From: Paenibacillus plantarum
Lineage (GTDB): Bacteria; Bacillota; Bacilli; Paenibacillales; NBRC-103111
Assembly (NCBI RefSeq): GCF_013141695.1
Contig: NZ_WHNY01000075.1
Location: 310,001 to 374,000 of the forward strand
Reading direction: 5' to 3'
DNA length: 64,000 bases
This document shows, in pieces, positions 41,286 to 50,575 of the stretch. Under the pieces are notes generated by a model, which was not told where the DNA came from, did no database searches, and saw nothing but the letters and a program-made list of their open reading frames with translations. Within the stretch, counting starts at the first letter, position 1. Each line of letters opens with the position of its first letter. Made by a program: the position numbers and the translations under genes.

Positions 41286-41723
41286 ATGTTTATGGGTGAA
41301 TATCAACATAGCATTGATGAGAAAGGCCGAATGATCATCCCGGCTAAATTTCGTGAAGCCCTTGGCGAAGCTTTTGTCATCACCCGTGGTCTGGATCAGT
41401 GCTTATTTGTATACCCGCAATCCGAATGGTTAATTCTCGAACAGAAGCTGAAAGCATTGCCATTAATGAAGTCAGATGCACGTGCATTTACCCGGTTTTT
41501 CTTCTCTGGTGCAACAGAGTGTGAGCTTGATAAGCAAGGGAGAGCTAACATTCCAAGCAATCTCGTCGACCATGCCAAGTTAGAAAAAGATTGTGTCGTT
41601 ATCGGTGTTTCTAATCGTGTGGAGATTTGGAGTAAGCAAGTTTGGGAAAGCTATGCCAATGAGTCTGAACAGTCATTCAATGAAATAGCAGAGAAGCTGG
41701 TCGATTTTAATTTTGATTTATAG
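41286..41723 (+). CDS. mraZ: Transcriptional regulator MraZ
   Basis: MraZ is an AbrB-like DNA-binding ring protein that represses or tunes its own dcw operon. The 145-residue protein starts MFMGEYQHSIDEKGRMIIPAKF and repeats the motif as SGATECELDKQGRANIPSNL (two SpoVT/AbrB domains). ARAFTRFFFSG is the family core. The ATG at 41286 has AAGGGGGG at 41269-41276; the GTG start at 41250 would lie inside the operator. First gene of the division and cell wall cluster. Confidence 0.96.
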   Translation: MFMGEYQHSIDEKGRMIIPAKFREALGEAFVITRGLDQCLFVYPQSEWLILEQKLKALPLMKSDARAFTRFFFSGATECELDKQGRANIPSNLVDHAKLEKDCVVIGVSNRVEIWSKQVWESYANESEQSFNEIAEKLVDFNFDL

Positions 41724-41744
41724 AAATGTAGTGTTTAAGAATAT

Positions 41745-41786
41745 GCTTACGAAGTCAGTTTTGCCAAGGCAAAACTTTTAGGAGGA
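41745..41786 (+). promoter_or_regulatory. Hairpin plus Shine-Dalgarno leader element before rsmH
   Basis: GCTTACGA, 4 bases, AGTTTTGC-CAAG-GCAAAACT (perfect 8-bp stem, 4-base loop), TTTA, GGAGGA. 36 of 42 bases match the element before sigE at 62519-62560. Confidence 0.8.
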
Positions 41787-41792
41787 CAACGA

Positions 41793-42743
41793 GTGTTTCA
41801 TCATGTGACTGTACTTAAAGAAGAATCTGTAGAAGGTTTACATATAAAACCAGATGGCGTTTACGTGGATTGTACAATGGGAGGCGCGGGACATAGCTCG
41901 CTTATCGCTTCCAAACTAGGACCTGAAGGGTTACTCATTGCCCTTGATCAAGATGATGTTGCTCTAGCCAATGCGCAAACAGTGCTTGCACCCTATCTAG
42001 ATCGCGTAGCTATTATCAAAAGCAACTTCAGAGAAATCGAGCACGTACTACGCGGTGTACCCAAAGCTATGAAAGATGGCAGACCCCAGGTTGACGGCAT
42101 TTTGTTCGATCTTGGCGTATCTTCTCCACAGTTGGATGATGGTGATCGCGGATTCAGCTACAACCATGATGCGGAGCTTGATATGAGAATGGATCGGGAT
42201 ACGCTGCTCACAGCCAAAACAATCGTGAATGAGTGGCCAGCTGACAAAATTGCTAAAGTTTTATTCGAATATGGGGAAGAAAAGTTCTCAAGGCGAATTG
42301 CTGGTGTCATTGTGGAAGCAAGAGAGAAGAAAACGATTGAAACGACGGGTGAACTCGTGGAATTGATCAAAGAGGGGATCCCAGCTGCCGCAAGACGGAC
42401 AGGGGGACATCCGGCCAAACGCAGCTTCCAAGCATTACGAATTGCTGTGAACGACGAGTTAGGCGCGTTTGAAGAAGCGCTTCAGCAATCACTGAACTGC
42501 TTGGCACCTCAAGGACGCATTGCAGTCATTACGTTCCACTCCTTGGAGGATCGCATCTGTAAACAGTTTTTTGTGAAAAATGTGGAGAAATGTACGTGTC
42601 CGCCAGCTTTTCCAATGTGTGTTTGTGAGAAGGCTGGAGATTTGAAGCTCGTTACACGTAAACCAATTCTACCAAGTGAACATGAATTAGAAGTCAATCA
42701 AAGAGCCAGATCGGCAAAATTAAGAATAGCAGAAAAGCTTTGA
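41793..42743 (+). CDS. rsmH: 16S rRNA (cytosine(1402)-N4)-methyltransferase RsmH (MraW)
   Basis: RsmH methylates C1402 of 16S rRNA at the ribosomal P site. The 316-residue protein begins FHHVTVLKEESVEGL. It has the SAM motif VYVDCTMGGAGHSSLIASKL, DGILFDLGVSSPQLDDGDRGFSY, RRTGGHPAKRSFQALRIAVNDELG, ITFHSLEDRICKQFF and a four-Cys knuckle (CTCPPAFPMCVC). The GTG start has AGGAGG at 41780-41785, presented just after the hairpin element. Confidence 0.96.
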   Translation: MFHHVTVLKEESVEGLHIKPDGVYVDCTMGGAGHSSLIASKLGPEGLLIALDQDDVALANAQTVLAPYLDRVAIIKSNFREIEHVLRGVPKAMKDGRPQVDGILFDLGVSSPQLDDGDRGFSYNHDAELDMRMDRDTLLTAKTIVNEWPADKIAKVLFEYGEEKFSRRIAGVIVEAREKKTIETTGELVELIKEGIPAAARRTGGHPAKRSFQALRIAVNDELGAFEEALQQSLNCLAPQGRIAVITFHSLEDRICKQFFVKNVEKCTCPPAFPMCVCEKAGDLKLVTRKPILPSEHELEVNQRARSAKLRIAEKL

Positions 42744-42761
42744 CCAAGGGAGGAATAAGCG

Positions 42762-43211
42762 ATGTCATATATTCAAGGTAATTTGGCACTTGATCCGAAA
42801 CGCAAACCGAATCCACAGCAGCGTGTTAAGATAAAAGAAACAACCAAGGTTGTTTATCGCAATTCCTCATTGCCTGCGCAAGAGAAAATGCTCTACTTAT
42901 TCACAGTTGTACTGTGTGTTATCGTTGCTGGCGTGATTATTTGGCGGTTTGCTGCGATCTATCAGATGAATGCGAATATATTGAAAATGCAAGGTGAAAT
43001 CCGTGAAATTCAAGCGCAGAACAGCGCGCTCAAGCAAGAAGTTGAGAAGTTGCAAAGTCCGGATCGTTTAAAAGAGGAAGCTGTACGCCTCGGCTTTAAT
43101 ATACAAGATGTGAAGCAAGGTGAAGTCGTAGCTCAATCTACGAAAGCGAAATCTAGTACAACATCAACTGCAACGAGTGGCAAAAGTACGAAAGCTGCTT
43201 CTAAACCGTAA
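42762..43211 (+). CDS. ftsL: Cell division protein FtsL
   Basis: This 149-residue bitopic membrane protein is part of the FtsL-DivIC-DivIB-PBP2B divisome complex. It has a cytoplasmic N-terminal region of about 43 residues, one membrane segment (MLYLFTVVLCVIVAGVIIWRF) and an extracellular leucine-zipper coiled coil (ILKMQGEIREIQAQNSALKQEVEKL). The Lys/Ser/Thr-rich tail is longer than in B. subtilis. It lies between rsmH and pbpB, as in all Bacilli. GGGAGGA precedes the ATG. Confidence 0.9.
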   Translation: MSYIQGNLALDPKRKPNPQQRVKIKETTKVVYRNSSLPAQEKMLYLFTVVLCVIVAGVIIWRFAAIYQMNANILKMQGEIREIQAQNSALKQEVEKLQSPDRLKEEAVRLGFNIQDVKQGEVVAQSTKAKSSTTSTATSGKSTKAASKP

Positions 43212-43226
43212 CAGGTAGGTACTCAT

Positions 43227-45527
43227 ATGACAAAAAAAATTAAGTTACGTTCTTTGCTACTTGGAGGGTTTTTCACCCTTCTTTTTGTTGTCCTCATGGT
43301 TAAAGTCTATTGGATTCAAGTGGTAGAAGCATCCTGGTTGCTAGAGAAGGCTGAGAAAAGATGGGAAACGGATAAAGTGCTGGCTCCTGTACGCGGTTCG
43401 ATTTTGGATCGTAATGATAAGGTGCTTGCCGTAGAAGCAACAGCTTATACGATTGCGCTAAATCCGAAAGTGATTGATGCTTTGCACATTGCTGAGGATG
43501 TGACTCAGGGGTTAGCGGATATTTTGAAAGAATCAGAGGCGAAGCGTGCCGAGCTAGTCGATAAAATCCGCAAGTTAGCGACAAAGAAGAATTTGGATGG
43601 AACGGACTTCGCTGCGAACGTAGAAGTGAGAAATGAAGGCTGGAAGATTGAGAAAGAGAAAGCGGATCAAGTTCGCTTGCTCATTGCCAATCTACAAACG
43701 AAGCTTAAGCTGGGCGCCAGAGCGAGCGTAGGAATTTCAATTCTTGAAGATGAGAAGAGATACTATCCGGGTGAAACGTTGGCGTCTCATATTCTAGGGT
43801 ATACGAACAAAGAAGGTGAAGCATCGCTTGGCCTAGAGCTGAAATTAAACGATACACTTAAGGGTATTCCAGGGATGCTAAGTTACGAAAAAGATGGTAA
43901 AGGTGTAGAACTTCCCGATGCCAAAGTCAACTTTAAACCTGCGGAAGACGGAAACAATGTTAGACTCACGATCGACAAAAATATACAGTTTTATTTAGAG
44001 AGCGCTTTAGCAAAAGTCAATGACAAATGGCATCCGAAAAGCCTGACAGCTATCGCGGTTGATCCGAAAACGATGGAAATTCTAGGGATGGCAAATACGC
44101 CGAACTTTAATCCGAATACGTACTGGAATTATGATCCGCAGAAAGATTTTAGAAATGGCGCCGTTTCTTCCCGATATGAACCGGGATCTACCTTTAAGTT
44201 AGTTACCCTAGCTGGAGCGGTGGAAGAGGGATTGTTTAATCCGACAGAAACCTATCAATCAGGTTCGATAAAAGTCTCAGACCGTATTCTCCATGACCAT
44301 AATCTCGTCGGATGGGGGAAAATCACCTTCTTAGAGGGTTTGAAGAGGTCTAGTAACGTTGCTTTTGTAAAGCTAGGAATCGAGAAGTTAACGCAGAATA
44401 AACTGCGCGATTATATTAATAAGTTTGGTTTCGATCAAAAAACGAATATCGATATGCCTGGAGAAGTAAAAGGGCTCATTGACATGAAATATCCGTCAGA
44501 GTACGCAACAGCGACCTATGGACAAGGGAAAGTCGTTGTGACAGCCATCCAACAAACCGCAGCTTATGCAGCCATTGCGAATGGTGGTAAATTGATGTGG
44601 CCGCACATTGTGAAGGACATTCTTGATCCTAAAACAGGCAAAGTAATTACGGCGTATGAACCTCAAGTTATCCGACAAGTTGTGAGTCCGCAAACGGCAA
44701 CACAAGTGAGTGGTTATTTAGAACAAGTCGTATCCGACCAAGAAGTAGGGACTGGTAAGCTTGCTTATATGGAGGATTATCGGATAGCAGCCAAGACGGG
44801 GACAGCGAATATCGTACTTCCTGGTGAAAAAACGTACTCACCCAATACTTGGGTAATCTCGTTTATTGGCTATGCGCCAGTAGAAGATCCACGGATTTTA
44901 ATTACACTTATTGCAGATCAGCCTGATTTAGGTGGGAATTATCATTTGGGCGGTCAAGTCCTAGCGCCTGCGTTCAAAGAAATCGTGGGTGAGTCTTTGC
45001 AGTACATGGGCGTTGCCTCAAGTAAAAAGCCGAAAACGATCACCAAAGAAGCGAATCGTCTTAATGTACCGAATTTGTTAGATGTTACATCGACAAGTGC
45101 TAAAGACACTGCCAAAGATATTGGTCTATCACTTGAAGTGTTTGGTAAAGGTGAGAAGGTTGTTGATCAATTCCCGAAGGCTGGCACTCAAATTCTATCA
45201 ACGCAGCATATTTACGTTGCCATGCAACCTGTCGAGGAAATGCCGCTCCCGAATCTAGTGGGCAGATCCCTGAGAGACGCTGTTGAGACATGTTCTTTCT
45301 TCAAAATTGATTGTCAAACCTCAGGGGAAGGGTATGTATCTGAACAATCCGCTGCAGGAGAAGGACGTGGCGTAACGCTGCAACTTAAACCGCTAAGTGA
45401 TAAAACAGATACGGCAAGCGGATCAACCCCTGTTGCAACGCCTACAGGTTCACCGACGCCATCACCAACGCCTAACTCCAAAACGGAGACACAAGGAACG
45501 ACAACGACAGCAAATAAACAACGTTAG
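43227..45527 (+). CDS. pbpB: Penicillin-binding protein 2B (division transpeptidase, class B) with PASTA domains
   Basis: This septal transpeptidase is 766 residues long. It has one N-terminal membrane anchor, the dimerisation domain (about 55-240) and the transpeptidase domain with SxxK STFK (Ser321), SSN near 375 and KTG (Lys523, in AAKTGTANI). Two PASTA domains follow (about 610-725; VPNLLDVTSTSAKDTAKDIGL and LPNLVGRSLRDAVETCSF), and the tail is Thr/Pro-rich. The dcw position after ftsL and the two PASTA domains identify PBP2B. It works with FtsL, DivIB and an FtsW-type glycosyltransferase not in this window. Confidence 0.94.
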   Translation: MTKKIKLRSLLLGGFFTLLFVVLMVKVYWIQVVEASWLLEKAEKRWETDKVLAPVRGSILDRNDKVLAVEATAYTIALNPKVIDALHIAEDVTQGLADILKESEAKRAELVDKIRKLATKKNLDGTDFAANVEVRNEGWKIEKEKADQVRLLIANLQTKLKLGARASVGISILEDEKRYYPGETLASHILGYTNKEGEASLGLELKLNDTLKGIPGMLSYEKDGKGVELPDAKVNFKPAEDGNNVRLTIDKNIQFYLESALAKVNDKWHPKSLTAIAVDPKTMEILGMANTPNFNPNTYWNYDPQKDFRNGAVSSRYEPGSTFKLVTLAGAVEEGLFNPTETYQSGSIKVSDRILHDHNLVGWGKITFLEGLKRSSNVAFVKLGIEKLTQNKLRDYINKFGFDQKTNIDMPGEVKGLIDMKYPSEYATATYGQGKVVVTAIQQTAAYAAIANGGKLMWPHIVKDILDPKTGKVITAYEPQVIRQVVSPQTATQVSGYLEQVVSDQEVGTGKLAYMEDYRIAAKTGTANIVLPGEKTYSPNTWVISFIGYAPVEDPRILITLIADQPDLGGNYHLGGQVLAPAFKEIVGESLQYMGVASSKKPKTITKEANRLNVPNLLDVTSTSAKDTAKDIGLSLEVFGKGEKVVDQFPKAGTQILSTQHIYVAMQPVEEMPLPNLVGRSLRDAVETCSFFKIDCQTSGEGYVSEQSAAGEGRGVTLQLKPLSDKTDTASGSTPVATPTGSPTPSPTPNSKTETQGTTTTANKQR

Positions 45528-45558
45528 TGAACGGCTTGTTCTAACCCCTGTTTGTCCC

Positions 45559-45590
45559 GAATAGTCATGTTAGGAATGAACATGACAATA
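45559..45590 (+). promoter_or_regulatory. Possible sigma-E promoter and hairpin before spoVD
   Basis: The GTCATGT / ACATGAC hairpin (45564-45586) lies between pbpB and spoVD. GAATAGT (45559-45565) and CATGACAAT (45581-45589) resemble sigma-E boxes, but the -10 has one extra base, so this is tentative. Confidence 0.35.
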
Positions 45591-45613
45591 GTGGGAAGGG
45601 AGACTGAACGTTC

Positions 45614-47542
45614 ATGCGGGCTTCTAACGTTACCGTTCGTCGCAGATTGTTTACGGCGTTAATCATTGGAACTGTCATCTTTACAGCACTTATTATCCGT
45701 CTTGCCTATGTTCAACTTTGGATCGGACAAGACCTCGCGAAGTTGGCAGAGAACAGTTGGCGAAGAGAGATTGGTTTTGCACCCAAACGAGGCGAAATTC
45801 AAGACCGTAATGGCTTGACGCTTACGTATAGTATGAGTACCCCTACACTTGTGGCGATTCCTATACAAATTAAAGATGCTCACGCCACAGCCGCTAAGCT
45901 GGCAGAAGTGTTGGATGGCAATGAAGATGACATATACAAACAAATTACGAAGAAAGAAATGCAAAACTATATAAAGCCTTCGGGCCGCAAAATTACGATT
46001 GAAAAGGCGCAGGAAGTGCGTAATCTGCAACTGCCTGGCATCATCGTAGCGGAAGATAATAAGCGCTACTATCCGTATGGTTCGCTTGCAGCGCATATCC
46101 TTGGCTTCGCAGGGATAGATAAAGGGTTAACGGGGATTGAGTCGAAATATAATTCACAACTGACAGGCATCGCAGGCAATATTGCCTATATGACAGATGC
46201 AGCTGGCCGTAAATTGGCAGGCACAACAGATACCTACACACCTCCGAAAGATGGGCTGAACGTGAAGTTGACCATCGACAGCCATCTGCAATCGGTGATG
46301 GAACGTTCGTTAGACCAAGCGATGGTGCAATATCAAGCGCAGAATGTCATTGCCATCATGATGGATCCGAATACCGGCGAGATCCTGGCCATGGGCAGCC
46401 GTCCGACGTATGATCCAGGCAAATATATGGAGTCGCCGGCTGAAACGTATAATCGGAACTTACCGATTTGGAAAACGTATGAGCCGGGTTCTACCTTTAA
46501 GATTATTACCCTTGCCGCAGCGCTAGAAGAAAAGAAAGTAGATCTAAAGAATGAACAGTTCTACGATCCTGGTTCCATTGAAGTTGGAGGCGCTAGGTTA
46601 CGGTGTTGGAAACGTGGTGGACATGGCAGTGAAACGATGCTGCAAGTTGTTCAAAATTCATGTAACCCGGGGTTCGTCGTGATGGGGCAGCGATTAGGCA
46701 AAGAGAAATTATTTGACTATATTTCCAGATTTGGTTTTGGTAAAAAGACAGGTATTGATCTTGGCGGTGAAGAGAACGGGATTATGTTCAAACCATCGCA
46801 AGTTGGTCCAGTGGAGTTGGCAACAACCGCTTTCGGTCAAGGGGTTTCTGTGACACCGATCCAGCAAATTACTGCGGTCTCTGCGGCAATCAATGGCGGT
46901 AAGTTATTTAAACCATATGTTGCCAAATCCTTTTCCAATCCAGATACGGGTGAAGTTGTCGATGTTGTTGAACCAGAGTTAGTCCGGAATGTGATTTCGG
47001 AGGATACATCCAGACAAGTTCGTGAAGCACTTGAGAGCGTCGTAGCGAAGGGGACAGGGCGCAATGCGTTTATTGACGGCTACCGTGTTGGCGGAAAAAC
47101 TGGAACAGCCCAGAAGGTTATTAATGGACGTTATTCACCTGATGAGCATATCGTGTCATTCATTGGCTTTGCGCCAGCGGATAATCCGAAGATTGTTGTC
47201 TATGCAGCTGTGGATGACCCGAAAGGGATCCAATTCGGTGGTCTGATTGCTGCCCCGCTAGTCAGAGATATCATGGCAGATGCACTGCGTTACATGAAGG
47301 TTGAACCGGACAAAAATCAACTTGATAAAGAATATCGCTATGGTGAAATTCCAATTGTTGAAGTGCCGGACTTGGTTGGAGCGTCAGTTGATGATATATT
47401 AGAAGACCTGAACATGAATTTTAAGCTGGCCAAATCAGGGAATGGAAAGTATGTCATCTCTCAAGCACCTAAAGCGGGCTCACGTGTGGATCAGGGTTCT
47501 ACAATTCGTATATTCTTATCAAATGTGGATCCAGAGAAATAG
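45614..47542 (+). CDS. spoVD: Sporulation-specific penicillin-binding protein SpoVD
   Basis: This class B transpeptidase cross-links spore cortex peptidoglycan together with SpoVE. The 642-residue protein has an N-terminal anchor (LFTALIIGTVIFTALIIRLAYVQLW), a dimerisation domain, STFK (Ser293), SCN (NSCNPGF) and KTG (Lys495, VGGKTGTAQKV). A single C-terminal PASTA domain (VPDLVGASVDDILEDLNMNF) follows, the SpoVD hallmark as opposed to PBP2B. It follows pbpB as in B. subtilis. GGGAGGAG-like AAGGGAGACTG precedes the ATG. An extra soluble Cys pair (RCWKRGGH ... NSCN) is present, as in redox-controlled SpoVD. Confidence 0.94.
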   Translation: MRASNVTVRRRLFTALIIGTVIFTALIIRLAYVQLWIGQDLAKLAENSWRREIGFAPKRGEIQDRNGLTLTYSMSTPTLVAIPIQIKDAHATAAKLAEVLDGNEDDIYKQITKKEMQNYIKPSGRKITIEKAQEVRNLQLPGIIVAEDNKRYYPYGSLAAHILGFAGIDKGLTGIESKYNSQLTGIAGNIAYMTDAAGRKLAGTTDTYTPPKDGLNVKLTIDSHLQSVMERSLDQAMVQYQAQNVIAIMMDPNTGEILAMGSRPTYDPGKYMESPAETYNRNLPIWKTYEPGSTFKIITLAAALEEKKVDLKNEQFYDPGSIEVGGARLRCWKRGGHGSETMLQVVQNSCNPGFVVMGQRLGKEKLFDYISRFGFGKKTGIDLGGEENGIMFKPSQVGPVELATTAFGQGVSVTPIQQITAVSAAINGGKLFKPYVAKSFSNPDTGEVVDVVEPELVRNVISEDTSRQVREALESVVAKGTGRNAFIDGYRVGGKTGTAQKVINGRYSPDEHIVSFIGFAPADNPKIVVYAAVDDPKGIQFGGLIAAPLVRDIMADALRYMKVEPDKNQLDKEYRYGEIPIVEVPDLVGASVDDILEDLNMNFKLAKSGNGKYVISQAPKAGSRVDQGSTIRIFLSNVDPEK

Positions 47543-47653
47543 AGATAACCTTACAGTAATAAAAAAAGATTTACAAAGAAGACATGTTTAGCTTTTCTAC
47601 TTGCATAAAATTGTCCATAATAGATAGATAAATCTAGGAAGAGAGGGTTGCTT

Positions 47654-49144
47654 ATGAAACTGCAGGAGCTTGCTTCCGCACTGCTCATTACCCGCATACA
47701 TGGCGATAAAGACACGGAGATCACGGGAATTGAGGCAGACTCTCGTAAAATAAAACAGGGAGATTTGTTTTTTTGCATCCCTGGATTAACAGCTGATGGC
47801 CACGACTATGCCCCCAAAGCGATTGCGCTCGGGGCTTCTGCTCTTGTCACGGAAAGAGTTCTGGATGTTCCTGTCCCTCAACTGGTGGTGAAAGATGCTA
47901 GATATGCGATGGCGGCTCTTTCCGCCTATTTCTTCGGATATCCAAGCAAAGAGCTCAAGATTATCGGTATTACAGGGACGAACGGTAAAACAACCTCTAC
48001 GTATATATTGGAGAAAATTATCGCAGATCAAGGCTATGTGACAGGCTTAATGGGCAATATCCATATCAAAATTGGTGAGGAATACATAGAAAATAAAGCC
48101 ACGAATACACAGGAATCTATAGAACTTCAGCGTATATTTCGTAAAATGGCAGATCAAGGCGTGCAATATTGTGTCATGGAGGTTACTTCAAGTGGCTTAG
48201 ATATGGGTAGGGTGAAAGGGATTCATTTCCGTTCTAGCATTTTTACGAATCTTACGCAAGACCATTTGAATGAACATAAAACAATGGAAGCATACGCTGC
48301 AGCGAAAGGGTTGTTATTTTCTAGACTTGGAAATGGTTTTACTGCTGATCCGGATAGCAAGCAATATGCGATACTCAATGTGGATGATGAAGCATCACGG
48401 ATGTTAAATAAGTTAACTGCTGCACAAGTCATTACTTACGGTATTGAAAATGACTGCGATGTGAGAGCTACGGATATTCGTATGTCGGCAAAAGGAACGG
48501 AATTTCAATTGAAATCCTTTGCTGGTGATGTGCTCATCCGCATGCAATTAGTCGGTAAATTCAATGTTTATAATGCACTTGGAGCCGTTGCGGCTGCATT
48601 AGCAGAAGGCTTCAAACTAGAAGCGATTCGTGATAGTTTAGAACGTATTGCATTTATTGAAGGCAGAATGGAAGTTGTCAACGAGGGCCAGAATTATTTG
48701 GTCTTAGTCGACTATGCGCATACGCCAGATGGTTTAGAGAAGGCTCTTTCTACGGTAAGTGAATTCGCAGAAGGTAAGATTATTACCGTTTTCGGCTGTG
48801 GCGGTGATCGTGACAGAACGAAACGCCCAATCATGGGGAAAGTTGCAGCGCACTACAGCGACTTTGTATTTGTGACGTCTGATAATCCTCGGACGGAAGA
48901 TCCAGATGCGATTCTTGCAGATATTGAGCCGGGTCTCAAAGAGGTTAATTACCCAGAAAATCAGTACATCTTACTGGCTGATCGTAAAAAAGCGATACAA
49001 AAGGCTATTGAAGAGGCAGGCCCTAAAGATGTAATATTGATAGCGGGAAAAGGCCACGAAACGTATCAGGATATCATGGGTGTCAAGCATGATTTCGACG
49101 ATCGTTTGGTGGCTAAGGCTGCGATAAGGGGGAGAACACAGTGA
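47654..49144 (+). CDS. murE: UDP-MurNAc-L-Ala-D-Glu--meso-DAP ligase MurE
   Basis: MurE adds the third stem-peptide residue. The 496-residue protein has the ATP-binding motif GITGTNGKTTSTYI, the Mur ligase centre (TNLTQDHLNEHKTMEAYAAAKG) and the specificity motif SDNPRTEDP. DNPR marks meso-diaminopimelate rather than lysine, so the wall is DAP-type. The ATG at 47654 has GAGAGGG at 47641-47647; the TTG at 47648 is too close. It overlaps murF by 4 bases. A TTGCAT/TAGATA pair at 47601-47630 may be an internal promoter. Confidence 0.95.
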   Translation: MKLQELASALLITRIHGDKDTEITGIEADSRKIKQGDLFFCIPGLTADGHDYAPKAIALGASALVTERVLDVPVPQLVVKDARYAMAALSAYFFGYPSKELKIIGITGTNGKTTSTYILEKIIADQGYVTGLMGNIHIKIGEEYIENKATNTQESIELQRIFRKMADQGVQYCVMEVTSSGLDMGRVKGIHFRSSIFTNLTQDHLNEHKTMEAYAAAKGLLFSRLGNGFTADPDSKQYAILNVDDEASRMLNKLTAAQVITYGIENDCDVRATDIRMSAKGTEFQLKSFAGDVLIRMQLVGKFNVYNALGAVAAALAEGFKLEAIRDSLERIAFIEGRMEVVNEGQNYLVLVDYAHTPDGLEKALSTVSEFAEGKIITVFGCGGDRDRTKRPIMGKVAAHYSDFVFVTSDNPRTEDPDAILADIEPGLKEVNYPENQYILLADRKKAIQKAIEEAGPKDVILIAGKGHETYQDIMGVKHDFDDRLVAKAAIRGRTQ

Positions 49145-50523
49145 TTCAGCGTACATTAGGTCAAATAGCAACGATGCTCCTAAGCGAAGTGTCCAGTGAT
49201 CATGGCGACATTTTGATTAAAGGAGTATCTACCGATACACGTTCCATTCAGGCTGGAAGTCTGTTTATCCCGCTTATTGGAGAGAATTTTGATGGTCACC
49301 AGTATGCGGAAGATGCTTATCAGAAGGGGGCTGCGGCCATTCTCTGGCAAGCTGACCATGGTACGGCGCCAAACGGTATCCCTTGCATTCAAGTCGAGGA
49401 TACACTCACAGCCCTTCAGGGTTTGGCTAAAGCATACCGCAAAGAACTACCGGTGCGAATCATCGGCATTACTGGCAGTAACGGGAAGACGACAACCAAA
49501 GATTTGGTTGCAGCTGTCCTGGGAAGCACGTATGAGGTTCATAAAACTAAGGGAAACCTGAATAACCATATTGGTTTACCACTCACACTCCTGCTACTTG
49601 AGGAAACGACGCAATTTGCAGTCGTCGAAATGGGCATGAGCGGACGCGGCGAAATTGCTTTATTGTCTGAAATCGCAGAGCCAGAAGCCGCTATTATCAC
49701 CATGATTGGCGAGTCACATATGCTTCAGCTAGGTTCCAGAGATGAAATCGCCCGTGCGAAAGCGGAAATTGTTACCGGCATGCCGAGTGACAGCTTGATC
49801 ATTTATAACGGGGATGAGCCGTTGATTGAACAAGCACTGGGCGAGCTGGTGCTGCCTGAGGGCTTGCGCCGCATTCGTTTCGGCCAAGGCCACGATAACG
49901 ATCGCTATCCTACCAATATCCGGATGGATGCGGATGGCGCCTACTTCACCATCAATTCCCCGGGGTACGAGGAATTGTTCATTCCCTTGCTTGGCACGCA
50001 TAACGTCGTGAACACGCTTGCGGCCATTGCCGTCGGCGAGGCCTTCGGCGTCACGCCAAGTGCAGTTGCAGCGGGGCTTCGCGCGCTGCAGATGACAAGC
50101 ATGCGCATCGAGAAGCTCACGGCAGCCTCTGGGCTGACCGTGCTTAACGATGCGTACAACGCCAGCCCCGCCTCGATGCGGGCGGCGATTGCCCTGACCG
50201 AGCAGCTGAGCGGCTTCGGTCGGAAGTTCCTCGTGCTCGGCGACATGCTGGAGCTTGGCGAGCACGAAGAGCAGTTCCATCGCGGCATTGGCGCGATGTT
50301 GTCCCCGGAACGTGTAGACTACGTCTTCACGTTCGGGCGTCTCGGCCGCTTCATCGCGGATGAAGCGACGCAGAACTTCCCGCAGGCGCAGGTGCGCGCC
50401 TACGATGACAAGGCGCAGCTCGCGGAGGAGCTCGCAGCACTCGCACGTGCCGAGGATCTCGTGCTCGTGAAGGGCTCGCGCGGGATGCGGCTGGAGCAGG
50501 TCGTCCATAGCTTATTAGCCTAA
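49141..50523 (+). CDS. murF: UDP-MurNAc-tripeptide--D-Ala-D-Ala ligase MurF
   Basis: MurF attaches D-Ala-D-Ala to finish the cytoplasmic pentapeptide precursor. The 460-residue protein has the ATP motif GITGSNGKTTTKDLV, NNHIGLPLTLL, AVVEMGMSGRGEIALL, the DAYNASPASMRAAI motif and FLVLGDMLELGEHE. The GTG start overlaps the murE stop and has AAGGGGGAG at 49126-49134. Composition changes sharply: about 43% GC near the start, about 73% in a 60-base hand count near 50161-50220. The GC-rich half also creates a long but spurious antisense frame. Confidence 0.95.
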   Translation: MIQRTLGQIATMLLSEVSSDHGDILIKGVSTDTRSIQAGSLFIPLIGENFDGHQYAEDAYQKGAAAILWQADHGTAPNGIPCIQVEDTLTALQGLAKAYRKELPVRIIGITGSNGKTTTKDLVAAVLGSTYEVHKTKGNLNNHIGLPLTLLLLEETTQFAVVEMGMSGRGEIALLSEIAEPEAAIITMIGESHMLQLGSRDEIARAKAEIVTGMPSDSLIIYNGDEPLIEQALGELVLPEGLRRIRFGQGHDNDRYPTNIRMDADGAYFTINSPGYEELFIPLLGTHNVVNTLAAIAVGEAFGVTPSAVAAGLRALQMTSMRIEKLTAASGLTVLNDAYNASPASMRAAIALTEQLSGFGRKFLVLGDMLELGEHEEQFHRGIGAMLSPERVDYVFTFGRLGRFIADEATQNFPQAQVRAYDDKAQLAEELAALARAEDLVLVKGSRGMRLEQVVHSLLA

Positions 50524-50575
50524 ATAGAATGCCTTATTTGAAATAGAGTGACGGAAATGAGCAGGGGGAACCAAC

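Noticed and set aside
49729..50508. 259-residue antisense frame over murF
   Set aside because: It lies opposite the GC-rich half of murF, where stop codons are rare on the other strand. The product is Arg/His-rich with no motif and no ribosome site.
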